Source: JBMNCQ01 sp049366715
GTDB taxonomy: Bacteria; Bacillota; Peptococcia; Peptococcales; BICA1-8
Direction: 5' to 3'
DNA length: 57,814 nt
Assembly (NCBI GenBank): GCA_049366715.1
Contig: JBMNCQ010000016.1
Coordinates: 1 to 57,814, forward strand
Shown: positions 50,721 through 57,814 of the stretch, piece after piece
Layout: each line of letters starts with the position of its first letter
How positions within the stretch are numbered: position 1 is the first letter of the stretch
Notes under the pieces: generated by a model
Told to the model about the DNA's origin: nothing
Database searches by the model: none
The model's input: only the letters and a program-made list of their open reading frames with translations
Position numbers and translations under genes: made by a program

Positions 50721-52337
50721 TTACTCCTCGTCTAAGAACTCAAAGAAAGGTTTTTCCAGGTCTGCTAAAGCATTTACGACCAGTTCCACAAGTCCGCCAT
50801 ATTGAACATTAAATTTGGCTGTAGCCTGGTAATGTTCCAAGAGATCTCTGATTGCACCTTTACAGTTAGAACATGGTGCACATACATATTTAGGTATGCC
50901 GGCATCTTCTATTGTATCCTGGAAAGCATTTAAGATTTGTTTAAATTTCATTCTGGTCGCAACACTGTTTCTGAATTCTCCGAAATTCATGGAGTTCATG
51001 ATCGCAAAACCGCTGCCTCCCCCGCAGCAATAATTATTGACACCATGGGGAGTCATTTCCCTGAACTGAGGGCAGACGGCTTTGATTATTTCCCGCTGAG
51101 GTTTTACAATTCCCATTTGTCTTACGACATTACAGGGGTCATGCAGGGTAACGGGGAAATTATTTTTGCTGGGATCTAATTTTAATTTACCTGTCTTCAC
51201 TAGATCAGCCAGTAAAGGCAAGAAACTTTCTACAGGAATTTTGTTATCCGTTGTAGTCATTCTATCCGCATTTACGGCGGCAGCTTTGTGGGCATGGCCG
51301 CATTCGGCAATTACTATTTTTTGGACGCCGAGTTTCTTTGCTGCTGCAAATTGGGCCATGGCCACTTTTTTGGCTTGGGCGTCATCATACCAGATTCCGT
51401 AGTTTACGTTATCGTAACCGATTAAATCACTGCTTAAGGTATAATTGATCCCTGCCTTTTCAAAGAGGATTGCAAAGGCAATAGGATTTTCGGGCCAGGC
51501 CATGAATTCACCGGCATTATGCGTTAAGAGAAAGTCTGCTCCTTCTTTATCTATAGGTATTTTTATATTCCAACCGGTTTTTTCTTCGATATCTTCCTCT
51601 AAAAATTCGATAATATCTAAAAATGCCGGTCTGGTGATTCCCGTTGAAGAACCTGTTTTTAACTGAAGCATAGTACCTTTTTCGTGTAAAGGCCGGGGAG
51701 CGATCCCCATTTCCTGACTAAATATTTTACGTATTTCCCGGGCTAAGATACCATTATCCAAACCTAATGGACATGTTTGGGCGCAACGCCGGCAGAGATT
51801 GCATCTATAGGCAAGTTCACCCAGCCGGGCCACAGCTTCCCAGGTTAAATCAACATCTGCCCCGACTAAACTGCCGAAAAGCTTACCGCCTTTCGTAAAA
51901 TATTTTTTTACAATTCTTCTTAAAATATCGGAGCGGTAGATTGGTCTATACATCTCGTGCTCACCGGTAGCGGCATAAATATGGCAGGCCTCCGAACAGG
52001 TATTACATTTTGCACAGTAATCCAGAGACAACATTAAAGGCTGTATGATGCCTTTATTTGTTTCGTCGGAGAGCATTTTTTCCAAGCCGGAAAGAAATTT
52101 CCGTACTAATTCTTGTTTTTCTTCTTCCGTTTTAGGTGTTTCGAAAGTATCTAATGCGATATAGCCGTCTAAGGAAGCACAGTATTTTTCAGCCCATTCT
52201 TCTTTTGGTTCAGTTAAGGGAGGTTCCATACCGGGTTTGTCATAAGGTGCGGGAAGATCCATTAATTTATCGATTTTGGTTAACTGTTCCATGGGTTTAC
52301 TGATGTCTTTGGGTTTTAAATCTTTACTATTAATCAT
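50721..52337 (-). CDS. HdrD/DsrK-like iron-sulfur protein (heterodisulfide-reductase-related)
   Basis: 538 residues. Two ferredoxin motifs (CAKCNTCSEACHIY and CNLCRRCAQTCPLG) are followed by two cysteine-rich CCG-type domains, seen as LHDPCNV..., NYCCGGGSGF and CAPCSNCKGAI. This is the build of DsrK, HmeD and TmcB, which couple a thiol/disulfide or another acceptor to a membrane cytochrome b. ATG has GGAGGAGACGAG upstream. With the NarI-like gene just upstream it forms a menaquinone-linked two-subunit complex. No dsrAB or dsrC is visible, so sulfate reduction is not proved. Confidence 0.87.
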   Translation of the reverse strand: MINSKDLKPKDISKPMEQLTKIDKLMDLPAPYDKPGMEPPLTEPKEEWAEKYCASLDGYIALDTFETPKTEEEKQELVRKFLSGLEKMLSDETNKGIIQPLMLSLDYCAKCNTCSEACHIYAATGEHEMYRPIYRSDILRRIVKKYFTKGGKLFGSLVGADVDLTWEAVARLGELAYRCNLCRRCAQTCPLGLDNGILAREIRKIFSQEMGIAPRPLHEKGTMLQLKTGSSTGITRPAFLDIIEFLEEDIEEKTGWNIKIPIDKEGADFLLTHNAGEFMAWPENPIAFAILFEKAGINYTLSSDLIGYDNVNYGIWYDDAQAKKVAMAQFAAAKKLGVQKIVIAECGHAHKAAAVNADRMTTTDNKIPVESFLPLLADLVKTGKLKLDPSKNNFPVTLHDPCNVVRQMGIVKPQREIIKAVCPQFREMTPHGVNNYCCGGGSGFAIMNSMNFGEFRNSVATRMKFKQILNAFQDTIEDAGIPKYVCAPCSNCKGAIRDLLEHYQATAKFNVQYGGLVELVVNALADLEKPFFEFLDEE

Positions 52338-52361
52338 CTCGTCTCCTCCAATCTTCGTAAA

Positions 52362-53255
52362 TTACATATCCTGAGTCTTGGGCGGTTCGGGTTGATAATG
52401 AGGAGCAGACCAGTTGTTTTTAGGTGCGGCTCCTTGCGACTGGCGCATTTTTTTATCAACTTTAGTGCCTGGTAGGTTAGGATCGTTATCCCATAAAACT
52501 TTATGGAAGGAGAAGAACTTACCTACATAATGGCTCATTTTCGTTAAGGGAATATAGAGTATTAATAAACCTAATAATATAATGTGAATACTCAGCAGGA
52601 AATCAGCCTGAATCGGTGAAAAAGTCAGCATACTTTCTGCGATATGTCTGCCGTAATTAAAACCGGGGTCGGAAGTCCAAACCATTAAACCTGTTACAGC
52701 AACAGCAAAAATAAAAACTAAATTGAAGTATTCCTGGATAGTGGTATATCTCTTAAATGAATCAATAAATTGTCTTTTCAAAAATAAGGCGCCGGACCCG
52801 AAGGCCACCATCAACCCGCCGGTAACACCTGTGAGGAACGTTGCGTAATAGATTAAGAGAGCCCACCAGTTCCCGCTGGGAACGGCCATGCCTAGTATTT
52901 CAGTAAGACCGCCTACAAATAGAAGTGCTGTCCAGGCGAAAAGGATATAAATACCTAAATGTAACGAATAAGAAATCCACCATAAGGGCCTCTGATTATC
53001 AAATAATTTTTTGATAAAAAGCATTTCTTTTAACATATCTATGATTTCTTCGAATAAAGATGTTTTTCTGGTTTTCTGCCACCAATTCATTTCTTCAAAA
53101 TAAGAACCGCCGTAATGTCCTTTGCCTTTTTCTCTAGGAATAGGATAGAGGTCTAAGCGACCGTGCATAGGCATTTTACCGTATTGTACTGCTTTATAAA
53201 GGGATAAAAAGATGAATCCTAAAAGAGAAATGTAGGACAGAATTAGTAAGAACAT
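52362..53255 (-). CDS. DsrM/HmeC/NarI-like cytochrome b membrane subunit
   Basis: 297 residues with about six hydrophobic helices; the central part (SYSLHLGIYILFAWTALLFVGG and LLSIHIILLGLLILYIPLTKMSHYVG) carries the histidines expected for haem b, as in NarI. A cytoplasmic loop near residues 40-85 and a hydrophilic C-terminus suggest contact with the iron-sulfur partner encoded 24 bases downstream. AAGGAGG precedes the ATG. It would oxidise or reduce menaquinone. Confidence 0.87.
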   Translation of the reverse strand: MFLLILSYISLLGFIFLSLYKAVQYGKMPMHGRLDLYPIPREKGKGHYGGSYFEEMNWWQKTRKTSLFEEIIDMLKEMLFIKKLFDNQRPLWWISYSLHLGIYILFAWTALLFVGGLTEILGMAVPSGNWWALLIYYATFLTGVTGGLMVAFGSGALFLKRQFIDSFKRYTTIQEYFNLVFIFAVAVTGLMVWTSDPGFNYGRHIAESMLTFSPIQADFLLSIHIILLGLLILYIPLTKMSHYVGKFFSFHKVLWDNDPNLPGTKVDKKMRQSQGAAPKNNWSAPHYQPEPPKTQDM

Positions 53256-53427
53256 TCACATACCTCCTTAAAAATATCGGTTATGATTCTGTATATGATA
53301 ATTTTCACATACAAGCCTGAAGAATTTATATAAAACCGGCTGTTAAACGTCTGTGCGTACACCTCCAATCATCCTTTAATACTTCTACATGATAAACTAT
53401 AAATCATCCTTTTCTCCTATTAAATAT

Positions 53428-53483
53428 AAACATCATGTCTATTAAAATTGCTTATGCAATTTTAATAGACATGATGTTTTTTT
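53428..53483. terminator. Long perfect hairpin with T-run
   Basis: AAACATCATGTCTATTAAAA plus TTGC pairs base for base with its inverse across a TTAT loop (24-bp arms) and continues into TTTT. It has terminator form but no gene directly upstream. Confidence 0.65.
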
Positions 53484-53579
53484 ATCTAAAATTAATGATT
53501 GTGAATTAAATGAACAAGTTTAATCCTTTAGCCATTATGATAATGTACAGTTATTGTAAAGATTCAAAGAACCAAAGAG

Positions 53580-53680
53580 AAGCGATCACCTCCCGGGTAA
53601 TTTATTTGGGATTACCCGGGAGGTGATCGCTTATGGAAGTAATTCGCTCAATCAAAGTTGTAGCGGGGAAGGTCAGATAA
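53580..53680 (+). other. 21-bp hairpin that sequesters a ribosome site before a 15-codon ORF
   Basis: AAGCGATCACCTCCCGGGTAA pairs perfectly, minus the loop, with the inverse arm that contains GGGAGGTGAT; ATG 53633 follows, opening MEVIRSIKVVAGKVR and a stop at 53680. The opening resembles the start of TnpB-type proteins, so this may be a decayed IS605-like remnant. Evidence is thin. Confidence 0.35.
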
Positions 53681-54169
53681 GTCGTGTTCTCTCAGCACGA
53701 TTAGGCAGGGGTCTCATGGGTGGAGTAAAGATGGAGCGCGGCATATACCTATATTAAGAGTTAGCAGGTAAATGGGCAATCTATCGCCGTTCAATACAAA
53801 CTTCAACAACAAAAACAGTAGATTGACACCAATCTTAATGAACATAAATGTTTTGACATAGGGAAAACCGGAGAGTTACAATAAGTCTAGATAACAAAAT
53901 CGATTGGTTTTATATGTTTTTAGATTCTGTAAAGTTAATAAAAAAACTAGCACAATGTATTGCCCAATAGCTACCGCAAACAAGCAGCAAAAGGCTTATC
54001 AAGGGTAAAATGAACAGGCAGGCTAACACCTGCCCTGTGATAACCCGCGGTGCAAGCATTTGAAATGTCATTAGGCGGAATTCAGGCTATAAGCTAAGAA
54101 CTTTCATTTTCTCTAGATGAGAGTTTTAGCTCGGCAACCGGTTGTGTTTTTATGTGAGGAGTTAAAATT

Positions 54170-54616
54170 ATGAAACTTTCAACGAAAGCCCGTTATGGTC
54201 TGCGTGCGATGATTGAGCTCGCTCTCCACTATAATAAGGGTCCGATGTCGGTCAAAACTATAGCTGAAAACCAAGAAATTTCGGAAGCTTACCTGGAACA
54301 GCTGATGTCCTTTCTGACCAAAAGGAATTTAGCCAAAAGTATACGCGGTGTACAGGGAGGTTACTTTTTGGCCCGGGAACCGTCAAAAATAAAAGTGGGG
54401 GATGTGGTCAGAGCCTTAGAAGGTCCACTGGTTCCCGTAGAATGTGTAAACCGGGAAGACCCCGTAGAGTGTGCCAGATACGATAAATGTGTCTCCAGGA
54501 TAGTATGGGAACGAATGCGGAATGTGATGGAAGAAGTCCTGGATTCCTTGACCCTGCAAAATCTCAAGGACGAACTGGTAAATAGGGAACAAGCCCTAAT
54601 AGAGGATAAATCTTAA
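54170..54616 (+). CDS. Rrf2 family transcriptional regulator with cysteine triad
   Basis: 148 residues. The winged helix (MKLSTKARYGLRAMIELAL, QGGYFLAREPSKIKVGDVVRALEGPL) is followed by Cys92, Cys101 and Cys107, close to the IscR cluster ligands at 92, 98 and 104; the spacing is wider here. It may sense Fe-S, redox or cysteine state (IscR/CymR-like). GTGAGGAG lies upstream. No isc or suf genes are next to it in the window. Confidence 0.9.
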   Translation: MKLSTKARYGLRAMIELALHYNKGPMSVKTIAENQEISEAYLEQLMSFLTKRNLAKSIRGVQGGYFLAREPSKIKVGDVVRALEGPLVPVECVNREDPVECARYDKCVSRIVWERMRNVMEEVLDSLTLQNLKDELVNREQALIEDKS

Positions 54617-54650
54617 AGAATCGGAAATATCCGGTTCTTTAAGATTCTTC
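54606..54650 (+). terminator. Terminator of the Rrf2 gene
   Basis: AATCTTAAAGAA-CGG and CCG-TTCTTTAAGATT arms, one mismatch, then CTT. Confidence 0.7.
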
Positions 54651-54737
54651 ATAAAGATACAGATAAGATAGCTCTTCTTCTATCCTTTAGGAGAGAATTC
54701 CTTTCACTTAAAGAAATTCTTACCGGCCTCAAGCCGT

Positions 54738-54992
54738 TTATTTCCTGTCCGATAGAACGTTATTCATACTTCCGATCCGGTACCCTTCTAAATCCAGGGC
54801 TATGAAAGTAAATCCCAGCTTTTTTAGCTCTTCTGTTATTTCTACACTTTTATTAGCCACAGCTCGGATATTCTCCGGAGAAACTTCAATCCTGGCAATA
54901 TTGCCAGGATGTCTAACCCTAGACGGCCCCCGGCAATGTTTTCTGACTATCTCTTCCGCTTTTTCTACCTGACGCTTATGGCATTTTTGCAC
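54738..54992 (-). pseudogene. LarE-type sulfur transferase, C-terminal fragment
   Basis: The 3' half of the frame reads RVRHPGNIARIEVSPENI...KKLGFTFIALDLEGYRIGSMNNVL, the diagnostic C-terminus of LarE (ATP-dependent sacrificial sulfur transferase for nickel-pincer cofactor). Only about 80 of the usual 270 residues are present and the PP-loop ATPase domain is missing. The homology is lost at about 54970, just where the opposite-strand PadR homology begins. So it was cut by a rearrangement. Confidence 0.8.
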
Positions 54993-55241
54993 GGTGAATG
55001 TAGCGGTGTTGAGGCGGCAAGCATGGTTGAGCGTTTGACAAAAGGTCGTGTACGATTAGGGCCTGCAACACTTTATACTATTTTGGGTCGCTTTGAAGAG
55101 GAACAGGTCATTAAAGAAACTCGTACAGAGGGCCGAAAGCGTTTTTATTGCCTCACTGACAAGGGGATTAAGATGTATCACGACGAGTTAGAGCGACTTA
55201 AGCAGTGCATAATAGGCTATTGTATGGGAGGACGAAAATAA
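54909..55241 (+). CDS. PadR family regulator, N-terminus truncated or chimeric
   Basis: The frame of 110 residues has PadR homology from about FYLTLMAFLHGECSG with RVRLGPATLYTILGRFEEEQVI to the C-terminal helix. The usual 10-20 residues before it are replaced by sequence antisense to larE. There is no clear ribosome site; starts at 54939 or 54977 are possible. It ends in an overlap (TAATG) with the DUF2812 gene, the usual PadR partner. The helix-turn-helix is probably intact, so the protein may still work if translated. Confidence 0.7.
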   Translation: MSNPRRPPAMFSDYLFRFFYLTLMAFLHGECSGVEAASMVERLTKGRVRLGPATLYTILGRFEEEQVIKETRTEGRKRFYCLTDKGIKMYHDELERLKQCIIGYCMGGRK

Positions 55242-56425
55242 TGAAACATTGCTATAAAAGACCATCTTTTGATTTCTATGATGCGGTTGCTATGGAATGT
55301 TGGCTATCCGACTTAGCACAGCAGGGTCTAATTTTAGAGGGAACATCCCTCGCTTGGTTCCGTTTTGCTAAGGGAGAACCTTCGAATATTCGATATCGTG
55401 TGGAGCCGACAATCAGCGAAAACAAGCAACCTTCAGAGGAAATGATATCTACTTACAAAGAAACAGGATGGGATTTTGTTGTCGGCTTAAACGGTCTGTT
55501 TTTCATCTGGAAATCTACACGAGCAGATACAATGGAATTACATACCGACCCCATCGTGCAGAGCGAAAGCTATCGCAGACTGTGCAAAAAGTTAACACAC
55601 ACAGCATTAGGCACCAGTCTTGGCGTTATTGGCATTTTTGCAATTATTATCGGTGGGTTTCTTGTTTCGGACAGACCGGTAACACTGTTTTTAGCAAGTC
55701 CTCTTTACTTGTTTTTGGCTGTATCTGAGCTTTTTGTTTTAGCACAGGTAGTGCAACAGGCCAAAAGTGCCTTGAGAATAAAGAAAATGCTTGGGGATGG
55801 ATTCTCCCTCAGTCACCAAAAGGATTACCGTAAACAGTATCGCAGCTATAAAATGATAAGTGTACTATCACTGCTGTTTTCCATCGCAATTCTGATGACT
55901 GCTGTTTTAACACTGACAACGGACTGGAGAAAAAGTACAGTAGATGTGGAGCAACCATTGCCATATCTTTCACTGGATTTGATTGAGCAAAGCGAAGAGT
56001 TTGCATGGGCAGAGCCGGCGTTCATGCTTGACTCGGATATTGATTACAATAACTATGTGGACTACACATGGACACCCTTGGTACCTGAACATTATGAAAT
56101 TCGTCAAGAAGGTGCAGCTCAATCACACAAATGGTCTGACGGCAGTGGCTATTACACACCAAAAGCAACGACGGAATACTATCGGCTAACTTTTTCATCT
56201 TTCGCACCGGCACTTTTCGATGAATTGATGGATCGGTATTTGTGGGAGTATGAAGAATACTCCATTGGCGAGCTTGATGCCTTTGACCGTACTGTGATAG
56301 CACAGGACAAGAAGCATAGCATGACGCATCTCTTTGTTCAGTGTGGTAATCAGGTGATTTATATTCGCTATCAGGGCTATGCCGATTTAAGCGAAAGGCT
56401 CGAATTGCTTTCCAAAGTGCTATGA
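55241..56425 (+). CDS. DUF2812 domain membrane protein
   Basis: 394 residues: an N-terminal cytoplasmic DUF2812 domain (about 8-110, CWLSDLAQQGLILEGT, FRFAKGEPSNIRYRVEP), two central membrane helices (about 130-175), another near 205-225, and a C-terminal outside domain. DUF2812 proteins typically lie after PadR regulators and are thought to be anti-sigma-like or stress membrane proteins. ATG 55241 follows GGGAGGACGAAAATA and overlaps the PadR stop. Confidence 0.85.
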   Translation: MKHCYKRPSFDFYDAVAMECWLSDLAQQGLILEGTSLAWFRFAKGEPSNIRYRVEPTISENKQPSEEMISTYKETGWDFVVGLNGLFFIWKSTRADTMELHTDPIVQSESYRRLCKKLTHTALGTSLGVIGIFAIIIGGFLVSDRPVTLFLASPLYLFLAVSELFVLAQVVQQAKSALRIKKMLGDGFSLSHQKDYRKQYRSYKMISVLSLLFSIAILMTAVLTLTTDWRKSTVDVEQPLPYLSLDLIEQSEEFAWAEPAFMLDSDIDYNNYVDYTWTPLVPEHYEIRQEGAAQSHKWSDGSGYYTPKATTEYYRLTFSSFAPALFDELMDRYLWEYEEYSIGELDAFDRTVIAQDKKHSMTHLFVQCGNQVIYIRYQGYADLSERLELLSKVL

Positions 56426-56521
56426 ATTCATTAGATTCTTGCAATATGAGTGCAATTTATGAATAGCGCAGAGAATTTGAAGAATTAGCTATCCTGAAGC
56501 TAAAATAACTAATTATAAAAT

Positions 56522-56553
56522 CGGCACTACACTTTTATTATTGGTGTAGTGCC
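56522..56553 (-). terminator. Hairpin after the transporter stub (terminator on minus strand)
   Basis: GGCACTACAC...GTGTAGTGCC with 10-bp perfect arms; on the minus strand it is followed by GATTTTATAA. Confidence 0.6.
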
Positions 56554-56562
56554 TTCGATTCG

Positions 56563-56643
56563 TTATAAGCCGAGAATAGCCCAGATATACAGCGGTGCTG
56601 TCAAGGTAAACACCAGACAAGCAAACAGGATTGCCGGCGCCGA
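56563..56643 (-). pseudogene. C-terminal stub of a membrane protein
   Basis: A frame reads PAILFACLVFTLTAPLYIWAI plus LGL and a stop, a typical last membrane helix of a transporter. Upstream it joins the 3' end of a group II intron fragment. The rest of the gene is missing. The family cannot be told from 25 residues. Confidence 0.5.
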
Positions 56644-56745
56644 TAGTGATAGGTAATCCCTTGAAGTCATCGCAGGATTTTCCCCCACTCCACACCGTAC
56701 ATGAGAGTTTCCCCTCATACGGCGTTCCATCGTTAAGGTTTTTAA
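56643..56745 (-). mobile_element. Group II intron 3' fragment (domains V and VI)
   Basis: On the minus strand ACGCCGTATGAG-GGGAAAC-TCTCATGTACGGTGT (34 bases, 56692-56725) has the form of domain V, with a GAAA-type tetraloop and the CCGTA/TACGG stem. GGGGGAAAATCCTGCG and TGACTTCAAGGGATTACC then form domain VI, and the usual 3' end TATCACTAT lies at about 56643. No reverse transcriptase or 5' intron part is present. The ORF crossing it is not a gene. Confidence 0.75.
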
Positions 56746-56755
56746 AGTAATTCAC

Positions 56756-57114
56756 ACAATTTACAAGTAGCTTTTAACCGTTACTTGATTATTTTTATTT
56801 AGACATTGCCCTTTGTTTTTAATATTAAATTTCTATATAACGCTTAGCATGTTAGTTCAAATACTGCGTACACCCAATAAATGACCGATGACATCCACGA
56901 AAATGATGATGTTTTGAACGGGCATTTTGGGTCTTAAAATGCCCTAAAAACGGCGGAAATTCTGGGCTTTTAGGCCCGGACATCTCTATACCGAATAAAT
57001 TATGTGTTTTTAGGTCACAAAAGATGCCTTTTCATCCTCTTATTTGTCAACCCATTGAATTAATTTATAACAACCTGGGCTTAGTATTCTATAAAAGCCA
57101 GTTTACTATTTGTT
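56756..57114. other. Gene-free stretch before the toxin gene
   Basis: No gene seen. GGGCATTTT...AAAATGCCC (56931-56955) and CTGGGCTTTTAGGCCCGG (about 56968-56985) are hairpins that on the minus strand could terminate the toxin-antitoxin transcript. The rest is AT-rich. Confidence 0.5.
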
Positions 57115-57429
57115 TTACAAAATATTCTGCCACTCTCTGCGGTTATAAAGGATACGCAGGATATGGACTTCGCACTTTTCTTCATCAATAATATAGAACG
57201 CGATATAATTTTCAACCAACAGCTTGCGGACTCCCATTGCAGCATACGGTTGCTCCTGAACAACACTGTTCCGCAACGGCATTTGATCCAGCGCCAGAAT
57301 CTGTTCCTTGATTGATGTATAAATGCGTTTGGCAATGACAGGTTCTTTCAGGATGTCTTTTATATAACGGAGAAGGCCTTGCAAATCCCTCTGAGCAGGG
57401 ATTTGAATAATAACTTTATACTTTTCCAA
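57115..57429 (-). CDS. RelE/ParE family toxin
   Basis: 104 residues. MEKYKVIIQIPAQRDLQGLLRYI at the start and a C-terminal YIAFYIIDEEKCEVHILRILYNRREW match the RelE/ParE fold, a ribosome-dependent mRNA nuclease or gyrase poison. TTG 57429 is chosen because it overlaps the antitoxin stop by 14 bases and starts the family domain; longer frames add unrelated residues. The antitoxin comes first, as usual. Confidence 0.88.
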   Translation of the reverse strand: MEKYKVIIQIPAQRDLQGLLRYIKDILKEPVIAKRIYTSIKEQILALDQMPLRNSVVQEQPYAAMGVRKLLVENYIAFYIIDEEKCEVHILRILYNRREWQNIL

Positions 57430-57688
57430 AGCCGAGTTCCCTCTCAATCTCAGCAAATACTTCTTCCGCTGAACGACCTGTTCCCTTTTTCATAGAGGCC
57501 AAACCTTCATCAAGTAGGCGGTGCAATTCATGTTTTCCAGTCAAACGCTCATACTCAGAATTTGACAAAATAACCAAATCACCTGTTCCGTTCTTGGTAA
57601 TAAACACCGGCTCATTATATTTGTTGCAAAACTCTGAAATCTCATTGTATTTATTGCGTAAGTCTGAACTTGGTCTGATAGTCGCCAT
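57416..57688 (-). CDS. Phd/YefM family antitoxin
   Basis: 90 residues. MATIRPSSDLRNKYNEISEFC with KYNEPVFITKNGTGDLVILS is the Phd/YefM DNA-binding domain; the acidic tail neutralises the toxin. ATG 57688 follows GGAGGTG; the longer frame to 57724 lacks this. The complex should repress its own promoter, between 57690 and 57760. Confidence 0.92.
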   Translation of the reverse strand: MATIRPSSDLRNKYNEISEFCNKYNEPVFITKNGTGDLVILSNSEYERLTGKHELHRLLDEGLASMKKGTGRSAEEVFAEIERELGFGKV

Positions 57689-57761
57689 AAAATAACACCT
57701 CCATTCATACTCATATTTTATCAAAATATTGATACGTTGTCAAAATGAATATCTATATGCT

Positions 57762-57814
57762 GTGTTTATTCTGTGATAATGTCACCTTGTTATTATTCCG
57801 GTAAAATGTCACTA
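57762..57814. other. Possible insertion-sequence end at the window edge
   Basis: Read on the minus strand, TAGTGACATTTTACCGGAAT is followed by AATAACAAGGTGACATTATC: a repeated TGACATT(T/A) in direct orientation. This resembles the repeated terminal sequences of IS21-type elements, but no transposase is visible in the window. Confidence 0.3.

Larger units (their letters stand above)
53256..54169. other. 914-base gene-free region with long hairpins
   Basis: The left end should hold the promoter of the minus-strand redox operon. Two very long hairpins follow (listed apart), then AT-rich sequence of no evident coding character. GGCAGG-CTAACA-CCTGCC near 54021 is a further small hairpin. The right end has the Rrf2 promoter and ribosome site (GTGAGGAG). 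Confidence 0.5.

Noticed and set aside
50721..53255. Proof of dissimilatory sulfate reduction
   Set aside because: DsrMK-like pairs also occur in non-sulfate reducers, and no dsrAB, dsrC, apr or sat gene is in the window.
56513..56755. 80-residue protein on the minus strand
   Set aside because: The frame runs across group II intron domains V-VI and out of frame with the transporter stub; no ribosome site.

Overview
The window looks like a chromosomal scaffold piece from an anaerobic, endospore-forming, low-to-mid GC Firmicute, probably of the Peptococcaceae/Desulfitobacterium-Desulfotomaculum kind. The reasons are the spo0B-obg ribosomal-protein cluster, a SpoIVFA-like protein, a CotF-type spore coat protein, glycyl-radical and corrinoid enzymes, a DsrMK/HdrD-like quinone-linked redox pair, an ANTAR-controlled ammonium cluster and strong AGGAGG ribosome sites. 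The species cannot be named from the sequence. One 100-base run of N (43925-44024) marks a scaffold gap inside a repeat array.

Layout. 0-6 kb: end of an asparagine synthetase, a soluble six-PAS histidine kinase, an SDR reductase and small proteins. 6-11 kb: a chemoreceptor, then a glycyl-radical activase and a glycyl-radical enzyme whose catalytic residues match trans-4-hydroxyproline dehydratase (HypD). 11-14 kb: a PAS-GGDEF-EAL protein behind a structured leader, and a NifX/NifB-like protein. 14-25 kb: a sigma-54 region with a sodium:solute symporter and OsmC protein, a CBS-PAS-AAA activator, a lone GcvH, a spore coat protein, a YitT protein, a PrpR-type activator and a corrinoid methyltransferase. 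Three -24/-12 promoters can be read directly, and the two flanking the first activator share half-sites of the form CCGGTRYAAAA. The corrinoid protein beside the methyltransferase is broken.

25.4-28.0 kb: a two-gene AAA ATPase + DUF4276 module sits between two near-identical copies (about 155 bp) of the promoter and 5' end of a twin-P-loop ATPase gene. This looks like insertion with long target duplication of a defence-type module. 29-33 kb: amt-glnB-amt with an ANTAR antiterminator gene; the ANTAR gene's own leader carries a textbook tandem hexaloop hairpin/terminator. 33-50 kb: conserved sporulation, ribosome and NAD/proline genes (SpoIVFA-like, two radical-SAM-type proteins, RNase G, rplU-prp-rpmA-spo0B-obg-yhbY-proB-proA-nadD-yqeK-rsfS). 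Heptanucleotide repeat arrays interrupt this segment, the 3' end of rpmA is duplicated downstream of obg, and a hairpin sits between the Shine-Dalgarno and start of yhbY.

50-54 kb: a PPOX-fold protein, an HdrD/DsrK-DsrM-like pair, a gene-free stretch with very long perfect hairpins, and an Rrf2 regulator with three cysteines. 54.7-57.8 kb is accessory and scarred: a LarE C-terminal fragment abuts a truncated PadR regulator plus DUF2812 gene, followed by the 3' end of a group II intron next to a transporter stub, and a YefM/RelE-type toxin-antitoxin pair. Start codons were moved from the longest ORF wherever a Shine-Dalgarno, promoter or terminator lay inside the extension.
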